From the NCBI GenBank assembly GCA_947630815.1, contig CANRJD010000010.1, forward strand, positions 1 through 35,880: DNA of 35,880 bases, written 5' to 3'. Numbering within the stretch: the first letter of the stretch is position 1; every line of letters starts with the position of its first letter. This DNA comes from an uncultured Akkermansia sp. GTDB lineage: Bacteria; Verrucomicrobiota; Verrucomicrobiia; Verrucomicrobiales; Akkermansiaceae. Of the stretch, positions 8,096 through 15,764 are shown in pieces. Under the pieces are notes generated by a model. The model was not told the DNA's origin and did no database searches. It was given only the letters and a program-made list of their open reading frames with translations. A program made the translations under genes and the position numbers.

Positions 8096-8458
8096 AAACG
8101 CCATTTACCATTTACGATTTACGATTTACGATTTACGATTTACGATTTGGGAAGTTCGCGCGCGTTGCGCGGGATGCGGAGCGGGGGCGGACGGGATGTC
8201 GTGGAGCCATGCGCGGATGTGGTTACAAAGCGGCGGGAGGCGGTGGCGGCTGACACCGCCTATGTACGATTTACGATGGACGATGTACGATTTGGATTAT
8301 AGCGCGCCAGGGGCGCGGGAATTTGGGAATCCCTCGGGCAAACGCATTAGAAAATGCGTTTGCTATGTACGATTTATCAATATTTTGATACGTATAAACG
8401 ATGATATCAGTCAATAAGAGTATTTTCTCCGTCGATTAACTTCTCTCAAATGCTTTTG
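8096..8458 (+). repeat. Hairpin-heptad repeats, copies 4a and 4b
   Basis: The gap between yajC and aroE holds two units. The first begins with a decayed main hairpin and five perfect TTTACGA heptads (T-type array, about 8105-8146), a body, then hairpin GGCGGTG/CACCGCC (about 8237-8261) with its TATGTACGA tail. The second is a full main hairpin at 8337-8363 followed by one heptad and a right-end unit with an internal deletion (8364-8458), ending CTCTCAAATGC about 10 bp before the aroE start. Confidence 0.85.
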
Positions 8459-8469
8459 TCGTGAACTCT

Positions 8470-9399
8470 ATGCAGACCGTTTGGACCATTGAGGAATTAG
8501 AGGCACAGATTGGTGCGTTACCCGCGCCACGACTAGCGGTGGTGGGCAATCCAATTGCGCACTCGCTCTCGCCGGACATGCAGTTGGCGGCCATGCGTGC
8601 GGCGTACGTAGGAGGATCGTACGTGCGCCTCTCTTGCCCGAAAGAAGAGGGAGCGTTTCGCGAACATGTGGAACGACTGCGTGGGTTGGGGTTTCTTGGG
8701 GTGAATGTCACAGTGCCTTTCAAGCGTGAGGCGCGAGTCGTGGCGAATGAGGTGGACCGGCTTTCTGAGCTGAGCGGGGCGACAAATACACTCGTGTTCC
8801 GTGGGGGAAAGATTGAGGGGTTCAACACGGATGGACCGGGCTTCGAGCATGCGTTGGAGGTGCATTGTGGTAGGAAACTCGCGGATGAACGTGTACTGAT
8901 CATCGGCGCGTGTGGTGGAGCAGGGAGCGCATTGGCGATGCAGTGTGCGCTCACCGGTTGCAGACGACTGGTGCTGGCGAATCGTCCGCGCCCAGAGCTT
9001 GAGCAATTGGCAGCGCGCCTTTGCGACATAGCGCCGAGGTTGGATATTGCCACTTGCTCCATGCTTGATGATGAGAAGATGCGTATGGCAGTGCAGGACG
9101 TGGACATTATCGTGAATGCCACGAGCTTGGGGTTGGCTGCCGGAGATCCACTGCCGATAGCGACTGAAATGCTATGCGCGGAGCATGTCGTATTCGACCT
9201 GATCACGCATTTGACACCGTTGCAACAGGCGGCGACGGCGAAGTGCCATGTGTGTGACGGACGAGATATGCTTGTGGGGCAGGGTGCGCTCTCCTTTAAA
9301 AAGTGGTTCGGTAAGGAGGCGGATGAGAAAGCTATGCGGGCGGCGGTGGCAGACGGAGCCTGCCCATTTACGATTTACGATGTACGATTTACGATTTGA
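8470..9399 (+). CDS. aroE: Shikimate dehydrogenase with a repeat-encoded C-terminal tail
   Basis: 309 residues from ATG 8470 (a GTG at 8461 would add three). AroE reduces 3-dehydroshikimate to shikimate with NADPH. Substrate-domain motifs: NPIAHSLSP (27-35), NVTVPFK (79-85, catalytic Lys85) and NTDGPGF (119-125, catalytic Asp121). The nucleotide loop is GACGGAGSA (146-154), followed by NRPRPE and the NATSLG motif. Family proteins end soon after the final helix (here FKKWFGKEADEKAMRAA). The last 17 residues, from VADGACP to the stop, are translated from the hairpin and heptad array of the next repeat and include FTIYDVRFTI. The tail is probably dispensable. aroK lies at the other end of the window. 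Confidence 0.93.
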   Translation: MQTVWTIEELEAQIGALPAPRLAVVGNPIAHSLSPDMQLAAMRAAYVGGSYVRLSCPKEEGAFREHVERLRGLGFLGVNVTVPFKREARVVANEVDRLSELSGATNTLVFRGGKIEGFNTDGPGFEHALEVHCGRKLADERVLIIGACGGAGSALAMQCALTGCRRLVLANRPRPELEQLAARLCDIAPRLDIATCSMLDDEKMRMAVQDVDIIVNATSLGLAAGDPLPIATEMLCAEHVVFDLITHLTPLQQAATAKCHVCDGRDMLVGQGALSFKKWFGKEADEKAMRAAVADGACPFTIYDVRFTI

Positions 9400-9601
9400 A
9401 AAGTTCCCGCGCTTGCGCGCGAATGTGGCGAAGCAGGCACGGGAGTTGAATCGTGAAGACGACGATCGGGCGTGGTTAGAAAGGGGCGGGAAGGCGGTGG
9501 CGCCTAGCGGCGCCCATGTACGAGGTACAACACGCCCGACGGCCCCGATGAGGGCGCACGCGTTAGCGGGCGGTAAGTGCGTATAGACAGCGCGGATGCG
9601 C

Positions 9602-9791
9602 TGCCCCGCAGGGGTGAAAACTGACGACGGCTGTAAGTCAGTTTGGCCAAAAGCATAGCTTTTGCCCCGCAGGGGTGAAAACTGGCGACGGCTGTAAGCC
9701 AGTTTGGCCAAAAGCGCAGCTTTTGCCCCGAAGGGGTGAGGAGTCGTGAGGCGACTCCGAAGCAACAGTCGTGAGGCGACTCCGAAGCAAC
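9602..9791 (+). repeat. Tandem 61-bp and 25-bp palindromic repeats
   Basis: Units 9602-9662 and 9663-9723 differ at only four of 61 positions. Two of the four are the two sides of one base pair in the stem ACTGAC/GTCAGT versus ACTGGC/GCCAGT; the other two are adjacent bases in the loop of an AAAAGC/GCTTTT hairpin. A third unit begins at 9724 and passes into a perfect 25-bp duplication (starts 9742 and 9767) containing AGTCG/CGACT. Confidence 0.85.
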
Positions 9792-9948
9792 CAGGCCGAT
9801 GAGGCGGCGGTGAGTCAATTTGGAAAGTTTGCGCGCCTGTGGCGCGGGCGAGCGGAGCCAGATCGGGAGGTGAATCGTGAAAGCGACAATCGGGCGTGGT
9901 TCGAAAAGGGCGGGAAGGCGGTGGCGCCTGGCGCCGCCTATGGACGAG

Positions 9949-10068
9949 GTACAACACGCACGACGGCCCCGATGAGGGCGCACGCGTTAGCGGGCGGTAA
10001 GTGCGTATGGACAGCGCGGATGCGCTGCCCCGGAGGGGCGAACCGCCGATGGGGCGGCGGTGAGTCAA
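9949..10068 (+). repeat. Multi-hairpin module C, copy C3
   Basis: Nearly identical to 3818-3935 over its whole length, with a variant CCCCGGAGGGG hairpin in place of GCCCGAAGGGC. Its end runs directly into a second module-C head (CAACACGCACGACGG at about 10067), showing modules joined head to tail. Confidence 0.7.
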
Positions 10069-10306
10069 CACGCACGACGGCCCCAAGCAGCTGCGAGGCA
10101 GCTGCTCATGTACGATTTACGACGTATGAGGTACGACGGAGGCAGACGGAATCTGCCCATGTACGATGTACGATTGCCAAATTCGTGCGCGCTGCGCGGG
10201 ATGCGGAGCGGATGCGCTTTCCGGAGGGTGAAAACTGCCGGAGATTCCGGGCAGCGGCCTATTTGCGATTTATTGAAAGAGCGTTTTCGCTGTTGATGAA
10301 CTTCTC

Positions 10307-11221
10307 TCAAATGCCTTTGAACTGGAGTCTGGCTCCTTGAACGTGCAGACAGCGCGATTCGGCAGCGTAGCCAAAGGAACCTTCATCCGGCTCATTCGGA
10401 TTGGCGCGGTAGTGGCGGCGAATGGTCGGTGAGATGCGCATGAAACTCACGATCGCGCGTCCCACCGCCCGAGCATAGGCGCGCGCGCCGGCGTCTGTAG
10501 CGAGGAAAGAAGCGTGGGCTCGGTTGTCGAGGAAAGCGGACTCCACCACAGCAGCAGGGATGCCGGCATCATCGCAGGCGTTCAGCCAGCCGGCAGATCG
10601 GGTGGCATCCACACAGCGAACCTCCGTCTTGCAGCCGCGGCCGGCATTGGGCATGCCGTGGTTGAGGATGTCGCGTTCCATGGTGGAACGCAGAGCTTGG
10701 GCGAGTTCAGAGCCATTGTATCGGTTGCGCAGAATGACGGATGGGGAAGCTCCGGTTTTCCAGCGATTGCCTGAACTGTTGTGGTGCAGGAACACTATGC
10801 AGGCAGCGCTGTTGTATATGGCATAGTCCGCGCTCACCATCCCGGAAGCCACGCGGTCCGGGAAATAGTGAGATGGGTAACGCTCGGCGTTGACATCCGG
10901 GTGGCGCAGGTATGTGATGGCAGATTTTTTGGCGTAGGAAATGAATGGCTCGGCATTGGGAGGATTGCCGCGGTTGATGATCACGCAGCGGAAACCAGCA
11001 CGCTGAACTTCTTGCTTCACAACGTAGGCATACTGATGCCAAAATTCACACTCACGCAGCACACGGCCGTTTATCGCTCCGGGGGTTTTGGCTCCCGGAA
11101 AGGACAGGGAGTGTCCGATGTCAAGTACGACGAGTCGTGAGGTGCGCGAGCCACGGGGCACCTGGCTGCAAGCCGTCAGCACTCCCGCGAATAGACAGAA
11201 AAAGAGACAGAGAAAACGCAT
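10307..11221 (-). CDS. N-acetylmuramoyl-L-alanine amidase, lipoprotein
   Basis: 304 residues. A type II signal peptide ends in the lipobox LTAC (Cys18), so the protein is probably membrane-anchored in the periplasm. The catalytic domain is Amidase_3-like, a zinc enzyme that cuts the amide bond between muramic acid and the stem peptide: VVLDIGHS (31-38, zinc His37), a Glu in RECEF (56-60), FLHHNSS (zinc His about 146/147) and the catalytic Glu in VVESAFLDN. The overall assignment is good although the domain is longer than usual around 85-135. The last residues FKGI and the stop TGA are supplied by the right end of repeat copy 5 (GGCATTTGAG read on the minus strand). It converges on aroE and is transcribed alone. 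Confidence 0.85.
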   Translation of the reverse strand: MRFLCLFFCLFAGVLTACSQVPRGSRTSRLVVLDIGHSLSFPGAKTPGAINGRVLRECEFWHQYAYVVKQEVQRAGFRCVIINRGNPPNAEPFISYAKKSAITYLRHPDVNAERYPSHYFPDRVASGMVSADYAIYNSAACIVFLHHNSSGNRWKTGASPSVILRNRYNGSELAQALRSTMERDILNHGMPNAGRGCKTEVRCVDATRSAGWLNACDDAGIPAAVVESAFLDNRAHASFLATDAGARAYARAVGRAIVSFMRISPTIRRHYRANPNEPDEGSFGYAAESRCLHVQGARLQFKGI

Positions 11222-11264
11222 GAGGGCATGATACGGGGGCGGTTGAGATTGGTCAAGTGCGAAC

Positions 11265-11292
11265 TTGACAATGAAAGATGGTATGGTAGAGT
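11265..11292 (+). promoter_or_regulatory. Promoter of the acyl-ACP thioesterase gene
   Basis: TTGACA (11265-11270), 16-bp spacer, TAGAGT (11287-11292), six bases, ATG at 11299. The geometry predicts a leaderless transcript. Confidence 0.55.
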
Positions 11293-11298
11293 GGCGGC

Positions 11299-12018
11299 AT
11301 GGAAGATTTGGTATTACCGCACAGCATTGCGAGCTACGAGTGTGGGGCGGATCTGCTGCTCAAGCCGGAGTTCTACCTTTTATTTTGTCAGGAGATGGCA
11401 GAGCTTCATGCTTCGCGCAACAAAATGGGCTATGACTGGGTGGCGGAGCATGGGAAGCTTTGGGTGGAGGTGCAGGGTGACTTTGAATTGCTGCGCCGAC
11501 CGAAATGGAAGGAGGAGGTGAGCCTGCGCACGAATACCGGGCAGGCTTCGCCGTTGCAAGCGCGTCGATTTGTGGAGATGAGCGATAAGGCGGGAGAAGT
11601 GGTAGGCCGCGCCGATTTGATGTGGGTGATTATCGATATGAACACACGCCGACCCGTGCCGCTGAAGCGGGCAGATCTGGATGTGCCGGCGGTGTGTCCG
11701 CCAAGCATCACAGCTGAACCGCTAAAGTTCCCGGAAGATCAGGCAGAGGATTTGGGAACCGCATATTTCGTCACATCCCGTCGCGATATAGACTTTAATG
11801 GGCATATCAACAACTCTGCCTACTTGACCTGGGCCATCGATACGATGCCGAACTCCCTTGGGCGTGAACCACGCCGCATCCATGTAGCCTATAAGCACGA
11901 GAGTATGGTGGGCGAGCCGCTGTGCGTCGTTCACCGCGCGGCGGGACTGCTAAGCCAGCACCGCATCGAAGGCGGCGGAAAACTGCGGGCGGTCATCACC
12001 ATGGAATGGGCAAAATGA
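11299..12018 (+). CDS. Acyl-ACP thioesterase (FatA/FatB family)
   Basis: 239 residues, typical of bacterial acyl-ACP thioesterases, which release free fatty acids from acyl carrier protein in the cytosol. The protein is a tandem double hotdog. The second hotdog carries the catalytic motif RRDIDFNGHINNSAYL (161-176) with Asp163, Asn167 and His169. The first hotdog has the ASY...RPKWKEEVSLRT pattern found near the N-terminus of the family. The start is set by the promoter, whose -10 lies six bases upstream. It ends 8 bp from the stop of the convergent prepilin peptidase gene, with no hairpin between them. Confidence 0.88.
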   Translation: MEDLVLPHSIASYECGADLLLKPEFYLLFCQEMAELHASRNKMGYDWVAEHGKLWVEVQGDFELLRRPKWKEEVSLRTNTGQASPLQARRFVEMSDKAGEVVGRADLMWVIIDMNTRRPVPLKRADLDVPAVCPPSITAEPLKFPEDQAEDLGTAYFVTSRRDIDFNGHINNSAYLTWAIDTMPNSLGREPRRIHVAYKHESMVGEPLCVVHRAAGLLSQHRIEGGGKLRAVITMEWAK

Positions 12019-12026
12019 ACGTCCGG

Positions 12027-13142
12027 TTATCCAAGGAAATTCAGGAACCATGATACGAGTTGGGGCCCGGTAAATAGCCACAGAAATGCGGCGAGAATGA
12101 GTGACGGACCGAAGGGCATGGGATCACCGCGGCGGACGCGCATGATGAGCGCGAAAATGAGTCCGATATAACTGCCGACAACGAGCGAAAAGAAGACGCC
12201 TTGCCAGCCGCAAAGTGAACCGATGGCCATGGCGATCCACGCATCGCCGGAACCCATAGAAGAACCCTGAGAAGACACCGCACGACATGTGCCGCAAAGC
12301 GTGTCGTATTTTTCTAAATCGTAGGAAGAATCACCAATAATCATCTGGGTGTCGGTGAAGCGCACGCGGCAGGAGGCGCCGCGGACTTGTTCGACCGTGG
12401 CGTCTTCGAGAACGAGCGCGCCACGCCGCTCGGCGAAAATCATTCCCCAGCGCAAGGAGTGATTGCCCACGACGAGCTCGATGTCCAGATTATCACCGAT
12501 TTGGCGTAGTTCCCAATGTGTGGGCTCCGAGAAGCGCACATTGTGGCGGCCGAAAAGTAAGCGTCCGACCAGGGCAGTCAATCGGAACAGTACGTAACCG
12601 CAGACCACGCCGGCACATCCCCACAGCAGACCTTCCCACGAACTGAGTGTGCCGGAGCCAACAAGTGTGGGGGCGAGCACGGATGCCAGCAACCCGCATG
12701 CCGTGCAAATGCCGGAGATACGGGAGTGTACAACCATGAACTCCCAGTCCATGATGAGCAAGCAAAGCAAGCCTGCGCTCCACAGGCAGATGAGAAGGCG
12801 CGCAAGAAGGGATTCATAATCGAAATAAATCGAGATGCCACCGAACAGCAGGAAGCAGGCGCACTCAATAAGTAGGTATCGCGGGCTGATGGGTTTGTGG
12901 CAGCATGCGCTTTTGCCACGCAACATGATCCAGCTGATGATGGGTAGATTCAGATACCACGGGATGGCGGCATTGCAGGTGGGACAGAACGAGCGCGGCG
13001 GGTTGTTGACGCTCATACCGCGCGGGATACGATAAATCGCTACATTTAAAAAAGAACCAATGCAAGCCCCGATGAGCGCCAGCAATACCACTTGCCACCA
13101 TTCGCCATTGCCTAGTAAAGGGTCTGTCCATTCTTCCATCAT
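12027..13142 (-). CDS. Prepilin peptidase (A24 family) with an inserted domain
   Basis: 371 residues from the ATG at 13140-13142, eight bases after a -10 box; the longer open frame is disfavoured because it would run through the promoter and into the divergent merR gene. Prepilin peptidases are membrane aspartyl proteases that cleave and often N-methylate type IV pilin or pseudopilin precursors. Features: N-terminal membrane segment, GSFLNVAIYRIPRGMS signature (29-44), the zinc-type cysteines C53/C56 and C80/C81, first catalytic Asp132 (MDWEF) and second in GSGDAW (Asp300). Between the two Asp regions lies about 95 residues (195-290) of soluble, beta-rich sequence absent from the standard enzyme. 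No pilin gene is nearby. Confidence 0.88.
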   Translation of the reverse strand: MMEEWTDPLLGNGEWWQVVLLALIGACIGSFLNVAIYRIPRGMSVNNPPRSFCPTCNAAIPWYLNLPIISWIMLRGKSACCHKPISPRYLLIECACFLLFGGISIYFDYESLLARLLICLWSAGLLCLLIMDWEFMVVHSRISGICTACGLLASVLAPTLVGSGTLSSWEGLLWGCAGVVCGYVLFRLTALVGRLLFGRHNVRFSEPTHWELRQIGDNLDIELVVGNHSLRWGMIFAERRGALVLEDATVEQVRGASCRVRFTDTQMIIGDSSYDLEKYDTLCGTCRAVSSQGSSMGSGDAWIAMAIGSLCGWQGVFFSLVVGSYIGLIFALIMRVRRGDPMPFGPSLILAAFLWLFTGPQLVSWFLNFLG

Positions 13143-13150
13143 CGCTGCCC

Positions 13151-13180
13151 ATTGTATCACGCCGTCCTGTGAAATGTCAA
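13151..13180 (-). promoter_or_regulatory. Prepilin peptidase promoter
   Basis: Minus strand: TTGACA (13175-13180), 18-bp spacer, TACAAT (13151-13156), eight bases, ATG. The divergent merR -10 box lies 31 bp to the right, so a MerR-type regulator binding here could affect both genes. Confidence 0.6.
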
Positions 13181-13210
13181 TTTTGCTTTCCTTCGAGCGA
13201 CTTGAAGCCA

Positions 13211-13216
13211 TATAAT
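13211..13216 (+). promoter_or_regulatory. merR -10 box, leaderless arrangement
   Basis: A perfect TATAAT, then six bases and the ATG at 13223. No good -35 hexamer lies 16-18 bp upstream; MerR-controlled promoters typically have long 19-20 bp spacers, and TTGCTT at 13183-13188 is 22 bp away. Autoregulation is possible but unproven. Confidence 0.5.
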
Positions 13217-13222
13217 ATGGGC

Positions 13223-13681
13223 ATGAGCACATATCAAACAATAGCGCAAGTATCGGAGGCGTCCGGCTTGTCGTCGTCCACTCTCCGATTTTATGAGGAG
13301 GAAGGACTCATACCGCCGGTGCCGCGGGATGGAGCGGGGAATCGTCGGTACGGGGAGGCGGAGGTTGGGCGAGTGAACACGATACGCTGTTTGCGCGCGG
13401 CGGGTTTGTCGCTGCCGGAGATGAAGAGGTATTTTGCCATGATGGAAGAGGGGGAGGAAACACTGCGCGTGCGGCGGGAGATTCTCCAGGAAACGCGGGA
13501 GCGATTACGTCATCAGCACCGTGAAATCAAACGTTGCTTGGACTACTTGGCACTTAAACTGGATCACTACGACCAGGTAATGGAGGCCGTGAAAAGAGGA
13601 AAAACGCCCCCCGTTTTTTCAGCGAGTATTCTCAATCGTTGTTTTGAGGAAGGGACGCACAACGCAAGGCAAACGCATTAG
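13223..13681 (+). CDS. MerR-family transcriptional regulator
   Basis: 152 residues. The N-terminal winged helix-turn-helix is standard: QTIAQVSEASGLSSSTLRFYEEEGLIPP (5-32), then the wing with NRRYGEAEV. A coiled-coil dimerisation helix follows (about 80-125, REILQETRERLRHQHREIKR). There is no metal-binding Cys cluster; the effector is unknown. The frame is open to 13169, but MSTYQTIA is the family-like start and has TATAAT six bases upstream. The C-terminal RQTH and stop TAG come from the first bases of repeat copy 6 (CAAACGCATTAG). Divergent from the prepilin peptidase gene, which it may regulate. Confidence 0.88.
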   Translation: MSTYQTIAQVSEASGLSSSTLRFYEEEGLIPPVPRDGAGNRRYGEAEVGRVNTIRCLRAAGLSLPEMKRYFAMMEEGEETLRVRREILQETRERLRHQHREIKRCLDYLALKLDHYDQVMEAVKRGKTPPVFSASILNRCFEEGTHNARQTH

Positions 13682-13965
13682 GAAATGCGTTTGCCTATGT
13701 ACGATGGACGAGGTACGATGTACGATTTGGAATAATGCGCAGCGGAGCTGCGGGAACTTGGCGAGGCAGGCGCGGGAGCTGAATCGTTAAGGCGACCATC
13801 GGACGTGGTTACAAAGGGGCGGGGGCGGGGGCGGCGGAGGCTCCGCCTATGTACGATCTACGACGTACGATGTACGATTTGGGAAATTCGTGTTTCGAAA
13901 TAGACGGGGTAATCAAGCGTTTGGAGGCTTTTCTCTGCTGATTGAATTCCCTCAAATGGGTTGCC
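13668..13965 (+). repeat. Hairpin-heptad repeat, copy 6
   Basis: Main hairpin at 13668-13695 (GGCAAACGCATT/AATGCGTTTGCC, perfect), four heptads including GGACGAG variants, a body with palindrome CGCAGCGGAGCTGCG, hairpin GGCGGAG/CTCCGCC with heptads, and a truncated right-end unit ending CTCAAATGGGTTGCC (13951-13965). The left arm and the right end are imperfect inverted repeats of each other. It occupies the whole gap between merR and alr. Confidence 0.88.
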
Positions 13966-13987
13966 TTGGCGCGTGACACACATCAAG

Positions 13988-15097
13988 CTAGTCGAAGGAG
14001 CGGGAAAAACGCGGGAGACGTGGACCGAGACCGGTAAGGATATCCCACGGGATGGTGCCAGTTTGTGCGGCAAGGTGCTCTATGCGGAGTGACGGACCGA
14101 TGAGTTCGGCGAAGTCTCCCGCCTTGACTTCCGGAACGGCAGAAACGTCTGCCATAATTTGATCCATGGTGACACGACCGAGTAACGGGCAGGGCACGCC
14201 GTGGATCAGAGCGAATACCTGCTTGCAAGAAAGGTGGCGACGCCAGCCGTCTGCATAGCCGATACCAATCGTTGCCACGCGCATGGGACGCGTGGACAGG
14301 AAGCAACGTCCGTATGAGACGCCGTGATTGGCAGGGAGCGTGCGCACCAGAGTGACAGCGGCTCGTAGTCGCAATGTGGGACGAAGTTGATCTGACCAAA
14401 CGCTGGGAACAGGCGACACGCCGTAGAGCATGAGCCCGGGACGTACCGTGTTCGCACAGGGGATGCTGAAGCGTAGGAGTCCTGCGCTTGCTGCCAAGTG
14501 AACATAGCGCAACTGCGCGTGCAAAGCGACCTCGCTCACGCAGTGTTCAAAAAGCTCGATTTGCACGCGAGAAAAGACCTCATCCTCATCCGCCACGGGC
14601 ATGTGCGACATAACGCCCTCCACGTGTAATGAGGGCAAGTGTTTCAGATGCTCCATAGTTGCGCCGAGGTCGGCGGGTAAAAAGCCTTCGCGTCCCATGC
14701 CGGTGTCCAGCGCCAGGTGCACGGGCAGTACGCGATGTGCCTCTGCCGCCAAACTTGCGTAATGATCCGCCTCTTCAAGGGAAGAAATCGTGAAACCCCA
14801 GTCGCTGGCAGCGATGACTTCACGCTCTTCCGGAATACTCGGACCGAGCAAGAAGGGACGCGTAACGCAACTGGCATTCTGCACACGAAGCGCTTCCGCA
14901 ATGTTGGCCACACCGAAAAAGGCAGGGTGCTCGGCGTCCAAACGGCGTACCACCTGCTCCAACCCATGACCGTACGCGTTGGCCTTCACCACGGCAATCA
15001 TTTGGCAACCGGGCGCTGCTTGCTGAGCCACGCGCAAGTTGTGTGCTATGGCATCCACATCCGTCTCCACATAGGCTCTGGGTGGGCAATCGTGCAT
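13988..15097 (-). CDS. alr: Alanine racemase
   Basis: 369 residues from ATG 15097. Alr is a PLP enzyme that converts L- to D-alanine for peptidoglycan. The PLP lysine is Lys38 in VVKANAYGHG (36-45). The second catalytic Tyr lies in GVSYGRCF, about two-thirds along, and the C-terminal GRVTMDQIMADVS motif and RPGLMLYG are present. The frame is open to 15136, but MHDCPPRAYVETD fits the family start, where A-x-V-E-T-D is close to the N-terminus, and lies 10 bases after a -10 box. A competing ATG at 15106 would be only one base after the -10. It converges on merR with repeat copy 6 between them. Confidence 0.95.
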   Translation of the reverse strand: MHDCPPRAYVETDVDAIAHNLRVAQQAAPGCQMIAVVKANAYGHGLEQVVRRLDAEHPAFFGVANIAEALRVQNASCVTRPFLLGPSIPEEREVIAASDWGFTISSLEEADHYASLAAEAHRVLPVHLALDTGMGREGFLPADLGATMEHLKHLPSLHVEGVMSHMPVADEDEVFSRVQIELFEHCVSEVALHAQLRYVHLAASAGLLRFSIPCANTVRPGLMLYGVSPVPSVWSDQLRPTLRLRAAVTLVRTLPANHGVSYGRCFLSTRPMRVATIGIGYADGWRRHLSCKQVFALIHGVPCPLLGRVTMDQIMADVSAVPEVKAGDFAELIGPSLRIEHLAAQTGTIPWDILTGLGPRLPRFSRSFD

Positions 15098-15107
15098 CAC
15101 GCGCATC

Positions 15108-15136
15108 ACTCTAGCACCCTTCGGCGAAAGGAGCAA
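15108..15136 (-). promoter_or_regulatory. alr promoter
   Basis: Minus strand: TTGCTC (15131-15136), 17-bp spacer, TAGAGT (15108-15113), 10 bases to ATG 15097. The start of transcription would fall only a few bases before the start codon. Confidence 0.55.
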
Positions 15137-15157
15137 GAATTATGTCTCGGAAACCCA

Positions 15158-15712
15158 AGCAGCTGCGAGGCAGATGCTCATGTACGAAGTATGACGGAGG
15201 CGGTGGCGGCTACGCCGCCTATGTACGATGTATGATGTACGATGTACGATTGAGAAGTTCGCGCGCGTTGCGCGGGGATTTGGCAAAGCCAGGGCGGACG
15301 AGATGTCCTGGAGATGTGATCGGGGATGGTTCGAAAGGGGCGGAGGCGGTGGCGGCTACGCCGCCTATGTACGATGTATGATGTACGATGTACGATTGAG
15401 AAGTTCGCGCGCGTTGCGCGGGGATTTGGCAAAGCCAGGGCGGACGAGATGTCCTGGAGATGTGATCGGGGATGGTTCGAAAGGGGCGGTGGCGGCTACG
15501 CCGCCTATGTACGATGTATGATGTACGATGTACGATTTATTAATAATGTGCGCGTTGCGCAGATTCTTTTCGGATCATTAACGTATGCAGAGATTCTTCT
15601 AAATCCATCATTACGATGACCGGTTGTTGTGATGATTTTGAAACGTATAAACATGGATGTCAGTTAATAAGAGCATTTTCTCTGTTGATGACCTTCTCTC
15701 AAATGCGTTTGC
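15158..15712 (+). repeat. Hairpin-heptad compound array (copy 7) with tandem ~146-bp units
   Basis: Begins with a decayed hairpin (AGCAGCTGC...GCAGATGCT), then three successive units, each with hairpin GGCGGC/GCCGCC, TATGTACGAT and heptads (GTATGAT variant in the same place every time). The first two units also carry the GCGCGTTGCGCG body. Equivalent points are at 15211, 15357 and 15497, so the periods are 146 and 140 bp; the 6-bp difference is loss of one GGAGGC-type hexamer. The third unit runs into a full right-end unit (15534-15712). Confidence 0.87.
15534..15712 (+). repeat. Right-end unit (type B), fullest copy
   Basis: About 175 bp conserved among copies at 15534, 17378, 19238, 25240 and 27600, with truncated versions at 8364, 10268 and 13903. 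Conserved landmarks are TGCGCGTTGCGCAG, TCGGATCATTAA, a TACGTAT-like site, ATATCAGTCAATAAGAG and the terminus CTCTCAAATGCGTTTGC. The terminus is inverted relative to the left hairpin arm. It is AT-richer than the rest of the family. Confidence 0.85.
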
Positions 15713-15726
15713 TCTGGGTAAAGGGC

Positions 15727-15755
15727 TTGATAGTGCGGGGAAGGTATGGTAGAAT
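15727..15755 (+). promoter_or_regulatory. Promoter of the first LysM lipoprotein
   Basis: TTGATA (15727-15732), 17-bp spacer, TAGAAT (15750-15755), nine bases, ATG 15765. It begins 15 bp past the end of the repeat, so it is unique sequence. Confidence 0.6.
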
Positions 15756-15764
15756 ACGGCTCGT

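Larger units (their letters stand above)
9341..10318 (+). repeat. Largest hairpin-heptad compound array (copy 5)
   Basis: Nearly 1 kb of palindromic modules from the tail of aroE to the end of the amidase gene. In order: hairpin GGCAG/CTGCC with T/G heptads; a body; hairpin GGCGCC/GGCGCC; module C head (9525); three starts of a 61-bp tandem unit (9602, 9663, 9724); a 25-bp direct duplication (9742-9766, 9767-9791); a body; hairpin GGCG/CGCC; module C (9949-10068); hairpin AGCAGCTGC/GCAGCTGCT (about 10086); hairpin GGCAGA/TCTGCC (about 10142) with heptads; a body; and the last 50 bp of the right-end unit. No gene is credible in 9400-10306. Confidence 0.85.

Noticed and set aside
15142..15619. 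Overlapping short proteins with MYDVRCT and YVRC motifs, here and in other gaps
   Set aside because: They are translations of the heptad arrays and palindromes, which have no stop in any frame; no start context or domain.
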